Below, piece by piece: positions 1 to 11,930 of a DNA stretch of 64,000 nt. This DNA is from Proteles cristata cristata (Eukaryota > Chordata > Mammalia > Carnivora > Hyaenidae), in the NCBI GenBank assembly GCA_017311185.1, contig JAESUZ010005462.1, forward strand, positions 3,782,001 through 3,846,000, written 5' to 3'. Position 1 is the first letter of the stretch, and each line of letters begins with the position of its first letter. The translations under genes were made by a program, and so were the position numbers. The notes below the pieces were generated by a model. That model was not told the origin of the DNA and searched no databases. It was given only the letters and a program-made list of their open reading frames with translations.

Positions 1-1132
1 TTCTACCACTCTGTGGTTTGTCTTTTCATTCTCTTTTAACAGTGACTTTTGCAGAGTAGAAGTTTTTAATGTTAATGAGGTCCAAGTTATCAACTGCTTC
101 TTTCATGGCATTGTCCCAATCTCAAGGTCATCTAGATTTTCTTCTGTTATCTTCTAGGAGTTTTAAGGTTTAGCGTTTTACATTTAGGTCTCTGATAAAT
201 TTTGAGTTAATTATTGTGGCATGTAAGGTATGGGTTTAGATTTATTTTATTTATTTATTTATTTTTTTGCATGTTGGTGTCCAGTTGTTCTTGTACCGTT
301 TGTAGAAAAGACTACTCTTTCTCCATTGAATTACCTTTGCTCCTTTGTCAAACTTCACAAACTTATATTTATGCTGGTCTATTTCTGATTCCCCATTCTG
401 TTCTATTGCTCTGTTTGTTCTTTCATCAATACCACACAGTCTTGATTACTGTAGCTTTATAGTAAGTGTTGAAGTTGAGTACTGTCAGGCCTTGACTTTG
501 TTCTTTTTTTGAATATTGTGTAGGTTATTCTGAGTCTTTTGTCTTTCTACATAAACTTTAGAATCCAATTTGTTGATATTCACAAAATAACTTGCTATGA
601 TATTAGTTAGGATCGCATTGAATCTATAGGACAAGTTGGGAAGAACTGACATTTTTAACAATATTGAGTTTTCTTATCATTGCACATGAATTTCTTTCCA
701 TTTATATTGCCCTTGATTTCTTTATCAGGGTTTTGCGGTTTTCCTTATATAAATCTTGTGTATATTTGTTGGATTTTTACATAAGATGTTATTCTTTTTT
801 GGTGCTAATATAAATGGCATTGTGCTTTAATTTAAAATTTCAATTTTTGTTTTTAGTAAATAAGAAAACAATTTTTTGTGTATTAACCTTGTGTCTTGTA
901 ACCTTGTAAATTTCTCATGAGTTGCAGGCTTTTTGTTTTGTTGATTCTTGGAGATTTTACATAAAAAGTTATGTCATCTGCAAAAACATCAGTTTCTCCC
1001 CACTAGTATTCTTTACCTTTAATTTCCTTTTTTATTTTATTGCATAGCTGAGACTTCCAGTACAATGTTCAAAAAGGGTGATGAGACCAGACATCCTGTC
1101 TTGTTCCTGATCTTAACTGGAAAATTCTTTCT

Positions 1133-1358
1133 TTTTTTTTTTTTTTAATGTTTTTTATTTATTTTTGAGAGAGAAAAAGAGAGAGAGCTTGAGCAGGGAA
1201 GGGTCAGAGAGAGAGGGAGACACAGAATCTGAAGCAGGCTCCAGGATCTGAGCTAGCTGTCAGCACAGAGCCAAACGCAGGGCTCAAACCCATGAACTGT
1301 CAGATCATGACCTGAGCCGAAGTCAGATGCTCAACCCACTGAGCCCCCCAGGTGCCCC
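1133..1358 (-). mobile_element. CAN-SINE (tRNA-Lys-derived)
   Basis: Minus-oriented: poly-T and the (GA)-rich tail complement on the left, and the tRNA-derived head complement (gagccccccaggtgcccc) on the right. It is flanked by an 18-bp target-site duplication with one mismatch: AACTGGAAAATTCTTTCT at 1115-1132 and AACTGGAAAATACTTTCT at 1359-1376. It interrupts an older L1, so it is the younger of the two. Confidence 0.93.
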
Positions 1359-2127
1359 AACTGGAAAATACTTTCTGATCAAGAAGTTTATCAGTTTTTT
1401 TGGTAGATGTTCTTTATTAAGTTGAGAAAGTTTCCCTTTATTTCTAGTTTCCTGAGACTTTTTTTCATGAATGAGTGTTAGATTTTGTCAAATGCTTTTT
1501 CTAAACATGTATTGAATGATCATATGATTTTAGACCTCTAGTTGTTTTTCTGTTATTGATTTCTAATTTAATTCAGTTGCAATGTGAGAGCATATTTTGT
1601 ATGATTTCTGTTTCTTTAACTTGTTATAGTGTGTTCTGTAGCTCAGAATGTCATCTATTTTGGTGAATAGGTCATGTGAACTTGAGAAGAATGTATGTTC
1701 TGATGTTGTTGGGTGAAGTAGTCCATCCATGTCAATTAGATCCTCTATAATTTATTATTGATGTTGTTGTTTAGTTCAGTTGTGTCCTTATGATTTTCTG
1801 TCTGCTGAGTCTGTCAATTACTGAAAGAGGAGTTGTGAAGTGTCCATCTATGAGAATTGACTTGTCTATTTTCTTCTTGAAATTTTATCTTTTTTTGTCT
1901 CATGCATTTTGACACTGTTTTTAGGCACATACACAGTAAGGATTGTTATGTGTTCCTGTATAATTGAACACTTATCATTATATCCCTAAGGATTTTTCTT
2001 GCTCTGAAGTTTGTTCCTTAAAAAAAAAAAACCTACTCTAGCTGTTTTTTATTAGTGTTACTATGTTATATCTTTTCCCATCCTTTCACCTTTAATCTGT
2101 CTGTGTCTTTCTATTTACAGTGGGTTT

Positions 2128-2349
2128 GGGGGCACCTGGGAGACTCAGTGGGCTAAGTGTTTGACCTCAGCTCAGTTCATGGTCTCACAGTTTGTGGGTT
2201 CAAGCCCCACATCAGGCTCTGAGCTGTCAGCACAGAGCCTGGAGCGTGCTTTGGATTCTGCGCCTCCCTCCCTTTCTCCCCCTCTCCCTGGCACTCTGTC
2301 TCTCTCTCTCAAAAATAAATAAAAACATTAAAAATTTTAAAAATTAAAA
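2128..2349 (+). mobile_element. CAN-SINE (tRNA-Lys-derived)
   Basis: Plus-oriented. The head (GGGGGCACCTGGGAGACTCA), a B-box-like region (gggttcaagccc), the CT-rich body and an AAAATAAATAAAAACATT tail are all visible. TGGGTTT at 2121-2127 recurs at 2350-2356 and gives the insertion point within the antisense L1. Head differences from the young consensus suggest an older copy. Confidence 0.92.
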
Positions 2350-2640
2350 TGGGTTTCTTGTAGATAGCATGTAATTTTTAGCCCTCTTGATTGTCTCTAT
2401 CTTATATTTAGTCTCTCTCTCTAGACCATTTACATCTAATGTGATTATTGATATAAAACTGCTTGCATTACCTATTTTTTTTTCATGAATGTTGTCCCCT
2501 TTTTCCATCTAAGCTCTTAGCACATTAATCATGTTTTAAATTCCTGGTGTGATAATTTCTGCCTACTTGAATCTGGTTTGGAGGTTTGCTCTGTCTTTTT
2601 GAACCATGTTTTTGTTTGATTGTTTGTTTAATATGCCTTC

Positions 2641-4189
2641 CAAGTTTTTGTTAAAAATGGACATTCTGTGCTAGGAAAAAGAAACTGATATTACCTCTGG
2701 TGTCTGCTTTTGCTTCTGGGCTTTTGCTCCATTAAGCTGTGTTCCTGTATCTCCCTGTCTCTCCAATTTTAGAGCAGGATTTTCCTTGTAACCCCAATTT
2801 TCTGATGGATCTAAAAGAGTTATTGATTTTTGGTTTGTTTAGGTTTTTTTCTCTTATTGTGAAGATGGGAGTGTTGACTTCCAAGTTTTTCATGTGCTGG
2901 ACTAGAAACTGGAAGTCCCATACCTATTATTGCAGATTTGATAGAATGAATAAACAAAATGTGTTGCCAACAGATACTTTTATTATCTGCATTGGTTCTT
3001 GGAAAGTTCTCTTGAATTTATTTGTTATTAGCTGGTACAGGGTCTTCACAGCCAGAAACACTGTAAGCAATGTACAATTCATGGTTTACAGATAAGAATG
3101 ACTTGTAGCATGCAATCCATACCCAGATTGCAAAGTAATAATTACTCCCTACAAGGTGAAGCATTTGATCCTGGAGATGAGAGTTTTTGGTTTTTGAGGA
3201 ATGAGAAAAGACAGGGAATTATCTTTATGATATAAACAGAAAATAGAATTTCTTGAAATAGTGGTATTCAAATTTGAACATTATATAGGTGATAAAGGCT
3301 TGACAACTGCAGAGTGAAAAATAGGACAATTTCTTTTTTAGTGCGGGACTATACATTGGTTAGATAAGGTATAAATTAAATGTGTTAATAAAGTAGAAAA
3401 GTATTTTTGTTTATTTCTAATTAAAGTTTACTTCTTTGAATAAGTAATGTGAAAGATTCAAAAGGAATGAAAACATGTGTTGAAATGTCTCTTTGTAACT
3501 TCTTTTCCCCATCACCAAGTCCTTGGAGTCAGCCAGGTTACCCGTGTGTGTTCTCTCAGGGCCATTCTCCACATATAACAACACATAACTCTATGCATAT
3601 AATGTATTTATGCTCCCTATATTTATGGTAGCATATGATACACTATTCCTCACCTTATTTTTCCCACTGAGGAATTAATATTGGAGGTATGGAAGGGAGG
3701 AAGGACGCTAAATGATGCTGGGAAGCATATGGTGTGTGCAGCTGCAGTGGATGCAGAGTGCAGAGTTAGAACTTTTCTTTGGGGGGAGTGGATGAATCAT
3801 CAATTTAATGATAACTTTTCAGAAAGAAAGGAAACACTACACAGTAAAATGTACATCAGTTATAATTTCAGAACATTAAAATTTTTATGGGAAAAAAGTG
3901 ATTCTTATGACGAAAGACATGTAGTAACACAAAAATGAGCTTTTGTGTTGAAAACTCTCAGCTGGGTTTCATCAAAAATTTATGCACCACCAATCACAGA
4001 TCCACACACTTCCTGATTGGACAATTTGCTTGTACCTTCTGAAGTTTTGTAAAATGTGGATTTGACAATTCCTTTATTATTTTTCATGGAATGAGCACTT
4101 CTCTTTTCACAGTTAAGTCTAACATCTTGATTAATTCTGAAATGAATCAGGAAGATTTTTACATTTTTTCTTGGAATAATCTGTCTTCT
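2641..4189. other. Intergenic stretch, no gene
   Basis: Only short random open frames are seen, with no splice-flanked coding pattern. Parts (2740-2960 and 3480-3660) have a loosely LINE-like feel, but I cannot assign them. The rest looks like unique AT-rich sequence. Confidence 0.5.
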
Positions 4190-4205
4190 GGAGTGAGGAC
4201 TTTTT

Positions 4206-4655
4206 TTAAAATTTATTTTATTTTATTTTTATTTATTTCTTAAGTTTTAATTAAAGTTAGTTAACATATAGCATAATAATGATTTCAGGAATAGAATTTA
4301 GTGATTCATCACCTACATATAATAACCAATGCTCATCCCAACAAGTGTCCTTCTTAATGCTTCTCACCCATTTTAGCGCATCCTCCCACCTCACATCCCG
4401 TGAGCAACCCTCAGTTTGTTCTCTATATTTAAAGATTCTCTGATAGTTTGCCTCCCTTTCTCTTTTTATCTTATTTTTGCTTCAATTCTTCAATGTTCAT
4501 TTGTTTTGTTTCTAATATTCCACATATGAGTGAAATCATATGATATTTGTCTTCCTGTGACTGACTTATTTCACTTAGCATAATACACTCTAGTTCTATC
4601 TAATTGTTGTAAATGGCAAGATTTCATTGTTTTTTATTACTGAGTAATTTTCTAT
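4206..4655 (-). mobile_element. LINE-1 3' end, antisense (older copy)
   Basis: A reverse-complement L1 3' untranslated region and ORF2 C-terminal end: a T-rich complement of the A-tail at 4206-4240, then ttagttaacatatagcataa, and a cagcataatacactctagtt-type block near 4575. A 16-bp repeat, GGAGTGAGGACTTTTT, lies at 4190-4205 and again at 5522-5537, so this fragment and the L1 immediately to its right are bracketed by one target-site duplication. Confidence 0.82.
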
Positions 4656-5521
4656 TATTTTATTTTATTTTTTTACAAATAGTTTATTGTGAAATTAGTT
4701 TCCACATAACACCCAGTGTTCATCCCCACAAGTGTCCTCCTCCATGCCCATCCCCCCTAACCCCCACATCCATCAACCTCAGTTTTTGTCAGCATTCAAG
4801 AGTCTCTCATGGTTTGCCTCTCTCCCTTTCCCCCACCATTTCCCCGCTTCTTCTCCCCCTTGTTCCTCCGTCAAGTTCCTCCTAATCCTCCTATATGTGC
4901 AAACATATGACATTTGTCCTTCTCTGCCTGACTTATTTCGCTCAGCATAACACCCTCAAGGTCCATCCATGTTGCTACACATGGCCAGATTTCATTGTTT
5001 CTCATTGCCATGTAGTATTCCATGGTATAGATAAACCACATCTTCTTGATTGGAAGACAACGGACATTCGTCCATTGATGGACACTTAGGCTCTTTCCAT
5101 GTTTTAGCTATTGTTGAGAGTGCTGCTATGAACTTTGGGGTACATGTGTTCCTATGTATCAGCATTTCTGTATCCCTTGGGTAAATTCCTAGCAGTGCTA
5201 TTGCTGGGTCATAGGGCAGTTCTATTGTTAGTTTCCTGAAGAACCTCCACACTGTTTTCCAGAGGGGCTGTACCAGTTTACATTCCCACTGACAGTGTAG
5301 GAGGGTGCCCGTTTCTCCACATCCTCAGTTCTCTGATTTGCTCATTTTAGCCACTCTTGCTGGCGTGAGGTGGTATCTTCGTGTGGTTTTGATTTGTATT
5401 TCTCTGATGAGGAGGGATGCTGAGCATCGTTTCATGTGTCTGTGGGCCATCTGGATGTCCTCTTTGGAGAAGTGTCAGTTCATATCTTCTGCCCATTTCT
5501 TCACTGGGTTGTTTGTTTTTC
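4656..5521 (-). mobile_element. LINE-1 3' end with ORF2 C-terminus, antisense (younger copy)
   Basis: Carnivore L1 3'UTR complement (agtttattgtgaaattag, cacccagtgttcatcc) followed by the ORF2 C-terminal coding part. On the minus strand, 4992-5252 reads L1 ORF2 tail motifs such as LTIELPYDPAIALLGIYPRD, CTPKFIAALSTIAKTW and YLYHGILHGNEK. It is 5' truncated at about 5521, where it meets the target-site duplication at 5522-5537. It is closer to intact than the fragment to its left. ORF2 is interrupted and non-functional. Confidence 0.88.
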
Positions 5522-5537
5522 GGAGTGAGGACTTTTT

Positions 5538-7324
5538 AATCACTGGGCTACAGATTCTGTAGGATGCTGCCAAATTAATGGGACCTCAAAGACCACTGAT
5601 GACACTGTGAACAATGTGGACCTTATCCTTCTGGCCATTGACTGTTAGACATGAACAGAATTCCACCCAAACTCCATATTCACAGTGCTGACATATGTGC
5701 TTTGCTTCTGGCTCTAAAATACTAGCAGGATAAAGAGGATCACAAGCTATGCATCATTGCCTGAGTTGGGCATGTAACAGAGAATGAAGATGGGATGAGA
5801 CTGGCTACATGACTGGAAGAAGAGTAAGTCAGTTTAGACATCATCAGTTCTAGGGGAAGGAGGGGATGAGCCACATAAATGGACAGCTCAATGATGTGTG
5901 GGTCCCCAATCTGATGCCAGTGCTACTCGGTGCCCTCATCAGTTTCATAATTTTGGCATGTGAAAGTGTCATACTATAGCTCAGTAACCTGGAATTTGGG
6001 GGGAAAATCTTGGGTGATTTTGTGATTAACCTTACCTGTTGTATTTTTTAAAAAGAATGTGCAGGTAAGCCTGGGGTTGTATAAGTCCAGATAAACACTT
6101 AGATGTGATAACTGAAAATTACCACCAGCCAGCAGGGGGTGACTATAGCAGACATCCTGACCTGAGCAGTGTGACCAAACGCGAGCAAATAACTTGTACC
6201 CACAGGTTTTCCTGCAGTAAGAGTTTGGCCAGGCAAAATCAGTTGACATTAGTGTTAGCTTAGACAGGGACACTGGAGATAATTGAAGAGCAGGATCCTA
6301 CAAAATACAGTGTTCCTAAGAGTATCTGGGAGCCTTCTGAGTATGGACCCAAGGCCATTGGAATGCTCAGGGCTCCCTGGCCTCTAGAACAAGGACTGCA
6401 AGAAGGGAAATTGGAAGAAAAAAGTGGCTAGGTCCTTCTCAAGGTGTGGATGAGATGAGACAGGCAAGGTTAAATTTATCCTCCAGGACAACACTTCTCA
6501 AAAATTAGTATATATAGAAATAATTTGGGAATCTTATTAAAATCTTATTAAGATTATATTTCAGGCCGGCTATTCTACATTTTTAACAAGCTTCCAGATG
6601 ATGGCCAAGCTAATAGTCAGAGATCATCCTGAGTAACAAGACTCTTAATGAACTGTAAACAAATATTTGCATTTAGTTTATGTTTTCTTAAATCACTCTT
6701 TCTTCCCTTCCCCCACTTACCTACTTGCCTTAGAGACTGCTCTAAATCAATACATTAAGAATGTTTTCATTCTTACTTAAAGACTCTTTTGTATTTCATA
6801 GTGTAACATTTATTTATTTAATTTATTTAATGAGTTCCCTATTGATGGTTATTTAGGTGGTTTCTTATCTCTGTTCTTACAAGCCAAGTTGCCTGGAATA
6901 ATCTTGTCCACATGTACATTGCTTGTATGTATGAAAAGATGTGAGTTCAAATGAAGGAAGACATGTGGGATCATTCGTATACTGAAAATTATGATTATTT
7001 TAATTATTGATGACATCAAAGATCACACTTTTTTGACTAGCTTGTTTTATTTTTGACTCAGATTGAGCTGGCAGTCATCTGAGATCTTGTCATTTTTGTA
7101 CATGCTATTATTTAGCCACATTATCTTTCCAATCTTGATCTTGTGCAATTGTTTTTCTGAAATCTAAGTGTAGGATTGATTTACATAGCTTGTTAAATTC
7201 CATTTGCTAGCTTCAGACTATCCTTCTCACCTGTCAAGATAATTCTGGTTTTTGACTTTGTCATCTACTATTTTATTCAACTTTCCTGGATTTATGTTAT
7301 CTTCACACTTAGTAAGCATCCTAT
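5538..7324. other. Intergenic, unique-looking sequence
   Basis: No gene or clearly recognisable repeat. It includes T/A-rich runs around 6810-6840. Open frames here, such as the minus one at 5974-6273, show no family resemblance and no gene-like context. Confidence 0.5.
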
Positions 7325-7670
7325 CTTCATTCATTATTCATTCATTTATTTATTCATCCAGTGACTCTATATTGAGTACCCCCACAATATGCCAGGCACT
7401 GACTGTTCTAAGCTCTGGGGATACAATGGTGATCAAAATAGAAAGAGCTTTCTGTTTTCCTGGATCTTTCATTAGAGTAGGGAAAATAGACACTAAACAA
7501 AGATATGTATGTGGTATGTGAATGACAAGTGCCAAGGAGAAAATATAAATTAAGAAAGAAAAATAGAAGAGAGGAGGAGGTTGTTTTGCAATTTTAAATA
7601 GGGACGTCAGAGAAAACTTCACAGAAAAGGTGACATTTCAGCAGAGATCTGAAGATGTTTCTATCCATTT
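7325..7670 (-). mobile_element. LINE-2 (L2) 3' end, antisense
   Basis: A degenerate attcattcattt run at 7329-7360, then the complement of the L2 3' end: atatgccaggcactgactgt, ctctggggatacaatggtga, and near 7605 agggacgtcagagaaaactt leading to tgacatttcagcagagatct. This is the usual order of the reverse-complemented L2 tail. It is old and diverged. Confidence 0.7.
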
Positions 7671-7863
7671 CATTAGAAAATATGGTGAAAAATAATTATT
7701 TTATCTCTCACTAGAAACCTCCCTATAGGTTGATGTTAATCCCATTAACTTGTACCTTTGAGGTACACCTAATGAATCCATTGAAACTCTATAACTTATC
7801 TACTCTGTATTTCTCTATAATGCTTTTAAGGACATTTTGAGACATATTAAACCTGGATATTTA
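7671..7863. other. Short unique spacer
   Basis: AT-rich sequence with no feature. Its right end holds the target-site duplication of the next SINE (aaacctggatattta). Confidence 0.4.
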
Positions 7864-8094
7864 GGGGCGCCTGGGTGGCTCAGTCGGTTAAGTGTCTGAC
7901 TTTGGCTCAGGTGATGATCTCATGATTTGTGGGTTCGAGCCCTGTATCAGGCTCTCTGCTGACAGCTAGCTCAGAGCCTGGAGCCTGCTTCATATTCTGT
8001 ATCTCCCCCTCTCTCTGACCCTCCCCTGTTCATGCGCGCTCTCTCTCCCTCTCTCTCTCTCAGAAATAAATAAAACATTAAAAAAATTTTTTTT
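7864..8094 (+). mobile_element. CAN-SINE (tRNA-Lys-derived)
   Basis: The head GGGGCGCCTGGGTGGCTCAG contains the tRNA A-box-like TGGCTCAGTCGG, and a B-box-like GGTTCGAGCCC follows near 7933. The CT-rich body and AAATAAATAAAACATTAAAA tail are present. A target-site duplication, AAACCTGGATATTTA, precedes it and returns with one extra C at 8095-8110. Confidence 0.95.
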
Positions 8095-8110
8095 AAACCC
8101 TGGATATTTA

Positions 8111-8779
8111 ACATCCATGACATTTCCCTGATCCAGGTGAGTCAAAGTCTTACATAAGAAAAATGAATTTAATTTGAAAGACAATTTTTCCTTTTTCAAT
8201 TTAGAATAACTCTTAGTGATTAGCAAGTACCATGGCTGAGTAGTGATGGCTGCTGTGGGAAGAGGAAGGAGACAGAGTGACTTAAGGGCCATTATCTATC
8301 CTTACAGACCCTCATTCATAAAGCATCAGTTAAAAGATTCAATTCTCTTGGCAATATTGTGGGAAACTAAATGTTTTCCTCAGTAAACTTTGACAAGTGT
8401 AATTCTGAATAACAAACCACTCCTTTGGCTCTGTCATTTCAGTCCAAACCCAAAGTGCATCTCTTCGATGCCTTTCTCCAGGTGCTTTGGGCACTTTTTT
8501 GTGGGGCTGAGGCTCTCAGAAGGCCTGGGTCCCCTGTGCTGTTAGACAGCTCTTATCCAGGTGCACTGCTGTTATCTTCAAACTTACCTGCAGGCCGCAG
8601 TGTTGCCATGATTATCTTCTAGCCTATACACAAGGCTGAGTTTCCCATGTGCACCAACAGGTTGGTGGAGGTTTCAGGTAGACACTGAATTCATACAGGA
8701 GACAAAGAAAGCACATAAGGTTAGCTACCTATTCCAAGAATAAGGTAAAGCCAAGCACCTTCATTAAGGCTCCCAAATG
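8111..8779. other. Intergenic, unique-looking sequence
   Basis: No repeat or gene recognised. The stretch 8420-8640 has higher GC and looks unique. A 65-residue open frame there has no recognisable domain. Confidence 0.4.
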
Positions 8780-9130
8780 TAAGTAATCTCATTTCTTAGC
8801 TTCTCTGGCCTCAGTTTCTTCATCTATAGAATCAGTGGACTAGACTAGATTATTTCTTTTCTTTTATTTTTTTTAATTTTTATTTTTAATGTTTTATTTA
8901 TTTCTAGGAGAGAGAGAGAGACAGCGTGAGCAGGGCTGGGTCAGAGAGAGAGGGAGTCACAGACTGAAACAGGCTCCAGGCTCTGAGCTGGCAGTCAGCA
9001 CAGAGCCCGACGTGGGGCTCGAACCCACGAACGGCGAGATCATGACCTAAGCGAAAGTCGGATGCTTAATCGACTAAGCCACCCAGGGGTCCCTAGACTA
9101 GATTATTTCTAAAGCTGATTCTGTATCCCC
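8780..9130 (+). mobile_element. MIR relic split by a SINE
   Basis: The segment ctctggcctcagtttcttca followed by tctatagaatcagtggacta (8803-8842) matches the central MIR core (cctcagtttcctcatctgta). The sequence continues after the SINE at 9111. Short and diverged, so boundaries are uncertain. Confidence 0.5.
8858..9093 (-). mobile_element. CAN-SINE, subfamily with CTAGAAATAAATAAAACATT tail
   Basis: Minus-oriented: aatgttttatttatttctag, GA-rich body, cagactgaaacaggctccag, tgagctggcagtcagcacag, then the tRNA-like head complement. A perfect 17-bp target-site duplication, TAGACTAGATTATTTCT, lies at 8841-8857 and 9094-9110, indicating a recent insertion. It shares diagnostic positions with the copies at 38774, 39753, 41705 and 60706. 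Confidence 0.96.
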
Positions 9131-9539
9131 CAAATAAATTCAACTTCTTTATTTAATTAGAAGTATACTTTAGAACTTTAGGGCAACAATACTTTAGAAC
9201 ACTAATTTCACAAGTATTTAGTCCACTGAGAAATAAAATGTGTGGCACATAAGGAGAGTGATTTTGTTGACAAAGAGAAGCCTAGGATAGGATCAGAAAC
9301 CAAGGAAGTTCAGAGGCCCAACCAAAAGCACAGTCCCAATTGGTTAGCTGAGGCCCGTGTGGCTGGAATGGAACGTTTTGATTTGGTGGGAGATTAAACA
9401 CAGTGGCAACAACAAGAAACACAACAGCAGGAACAGAAAATCCCCACGGAGTCTGTCATCAGAAACAAACTGACCCACCTCACCCTGCTCACATCCCCCA
9501 CTTTCCTTCCTAACTCCATTGCCACTCTTATAGGGGACA
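9131..9539. other. Intergenic, unique-looking sequence
   Basis: No gene or repeat recognised. Confidence 0.4.
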
Positions 9540-9800
9540 ATGTGCAAGAAATGCCTCCTTTCTGGAAAGCAAATGCATACAATATGAGAGTGCCCTCGTG
9601 TCAGAATGGCCCTTTGTTCTGCTTCTTAATGACTAATTATTATGCTATGAAAAAGCTTATGCAACCCTGGCAGAATTGGGCCCTCATGCCGGAGCTGCTG
9701 GAAGTGTGTAATCTTCAGAAAGCCATGACTGCAGCCTGGAGTTGTGGAGTTGCGTAAGAAGTAATTACCGAATCCAGCAGAGGCTTGCTTCTTATTACAG
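9540..9800. promoter_or_regulatory. Possible conserved non-coding element (enhancer candidate)
   Basis: Unique sequence containing clustered homeodomain-type TAAT cores (gactaattattatg near 9631 and agtaattaccg near 9761), an ATGCAT (near 9571), and moderate GC, unlike the surrounding AT-rich relics. It lies about 16 kb downstream of the FOXQ1 3' end. This is inference from base composition and motif content; without an alignment I cannot show conservation. Confidence 0.25.
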
Positions 9801-10839
9801 GCCCCAGGCTTTTACCCCCAGTAGCTTTACATGCTCGTTAATATTTAAACTGTCAAGTACTAGAAGAATATTTTGTAAGCTTCAGTCATGGTTGCAGAGT
9901 TCAGCGTAGGGCTAGGAATGGAGGAATGGAGGACAGGCAGGGTAAGAAGAGCAGGAGGTTGAGGATGAGGTCCCATTTGCTTTTTCTAGAGGATTTTGTC
10001 CTTCTGCAAATGACCTTGTAGTAGGTCTAAACTTTTCTCTTTTTCTATGGAAAAGTTAAAAAAAATAGACCTCTTAAAATCTCTCAATTTTAGAAAACCA
10101 GTTCTTTAAAAAAACAAATCCTCTGCAATAAACCATTATCTTTTAAAATAGACCTAAAATATGATTTTAATTTTTAAAAGTGAGTGAGAAAAAGGTAGCC
10201 TTTGGGCAGCTACCAGAATTCATAAGAGGAAGAAGCAAAGATATTTAATCTGGGAAAAACTCACGTGTATGAGCAACAACTGAGGGTCTAATCTGCCCCA
10301 GACGCCAAGACTCTCCCTTGGAATTCTGATGGGCTCTGTGGCCTTTAGAAAGAGAGCCTCTTGACCTCCATATGTCTGTCTCCTCTCTGCAAAGTCAGGG
10401 AGAGTTCTCTGTCCATCTGTGTACTTTTGTGGCGCCTATCACTGTGGGATCTAGGCACAGAGACAAAAACATCAGGCAAAATACAAATTTGTGTATTATG
10501 GGAGGAAATGCCGTCTGGCTTCCTGGAGTCACCCTTGGCTTAAATTCAGTAAGAACTTTATCCCAAGGTGGTTTGCAAAGACCAAGGAAAAGTGTGGACA
10601 TCCAGTCTGGTATTTCTCCCTGATTTTCATTTAAAAAGGAGACAGTAAGGTAGTGTGGTAAAATTGCAGAAGTTTTAAAATGTGCTAATATCTGTCTCCA
10701 TCAGAACAAGTACAAAGGGCTCATCTACTCAAAAGAATTAGAAAGTGTTTATGCTCTCTCTTGCCCACCCCCACCCTCCTTTGCTTCTTTTATGTCTTCC
10801 CTCTGTCCTCTTTCTTTCTCTTTTTCCTTTTTAGTAAAC
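9801..10839. other. Intergenic, unique-looking sequence
   Basis: No gene recognised. Overlapping short open frames at 10361-10623 on both strands have no family signature and no coding context. Confidence 0.4.
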
Positions 10840-11930
10840 TACATTTGTTTCAATTGTAAAGTGTATGAGGTAATATCAGTTATCCAGAGGTAACTCTACA
10901 ATTAAAGCATTTCTCAAAATCTTTCTGAACATTTCCTCTGCATATACATGCATTCATACATACGGATAAACTGTATACTTCAAGATCTTTAATATGAATG
11001 GGGCCAGTCAATATATTTCTCTATAGCTTGCTATACCCAGCCCCCAAAAGACACCTAATCCCACACAGATACCTACCCATTTACTTCATAACTGCTTAGA
11101 GTCCATTCTGTGGCTGTATCCTAATTAATTTAACCAGTTCCTTAAATTGGTATTAAAAGTTTTTTTTCCAGTTTTGGGAGATTATAAGTAACTTTGCAAA
11201 CACACACGCTAATTAATATGCATGCACTTTTTTGCACAGTTGAGAGAGCAGATCCTTAGGATAAATTCCTAGTAATGGAATTGCTGGGTCACAGGGTATG
11301 TGCATTTTACATTATAAAAAATATTGCCAAATTGCCCTGCAAAAAGGTTGCACCAAGTTACAATCCCATTAACACTGTATGAACAGCCTATATCCTCAAA
11401 ACCTCACTAACTCCATACTCTATCAAACTTTTAAAGCTTTGCTAATAGGCAAAAAATGGCAAGTCATTATTTTCTTAATTTGCATTTTAATTAAGAAAGA
11501 TTGACATTTTTCACATTTTATGGATTATTTGAGTTTCTTTTTTGTGGAAACTATCTGATCTTAACCACTATCTATTAGGTTTTTAGTAATGTTAAAAATT
11601 GGTTCCTAAAAGCTCTTATTTATTTGTCAGAGAGGTCACAAATTTATTCTTTGTTTGTTTTTGAAACAAATAGAAGTTTGCTAAATTTGTGGAGTCAAAT
11701 TTACCTACCTTTTCTTGGGTAGCATTTAGGGTTTGTACCATTCTTCAATGAGCTATGTCTATGTCAAGAAGACTTCAAGCTCTTCTGTGCTTTCTTCTAG
11801 TGCCTTGAAAGTTTTGATTTATACAAGTAAATCATTACTGTTTCAGAAATTATTTTGGTGTATGGGGTGAGGTAGGGATTTATTTTGAAGAGAGTCTATT
11901 GATTGTATGTAGTTTTGCAAATTAACCTAT
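10840..11930 (-). mobile_element. Ancient LINE-1 (L1M-type), antisense
   Basis: The core 11240-11930 reads as reverse-complement L1: ttagtaatggaattgctgggtcacag-like text near 11270, then gttgcaccaagttacaatcc and a reverse-transcriptase-region complement to 11930. It is strongly diverged, older than the carnivore L1s elsewhere. The left part (10840-11240) is assigned only by continuity. Confidence 0.62.

Larger units (their letters stand above)
1..2640 (-). mobile_element. LINE-1 ORF2 region, antisense, continuing past the left edge
   Basis: The plus strand reads as the reverse complement of a mammalian LINE-1 ORF2, from the reverse-transcriptase part at the left edge toward the endonuclease-proximal part near 2600. 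Recognisable antisense L1 stretches include the start (tctgtggtttgtcttttcat), the segment around 190 (aggtctctgataaattttgag), and the block 1620-2100 and 2350-2450 (gggtttcttgtagatagcat). It is diverged and carries many stops, so it is a dead relic. Two SINEs split it (1133-1358 and 2128-2349). The right boundary is approximate; sequence after about 2640 no longer looks clearly L1. Confidence 0.8.

Noticed and set aside
7864..7960. tRNA-like A and B boxes, possibly a tRNA gene
   Set aside because: They belong to the tRNA-Lys-derived head of a CAN-SINE with target-site duplications; no mature tRNA fold is intact.
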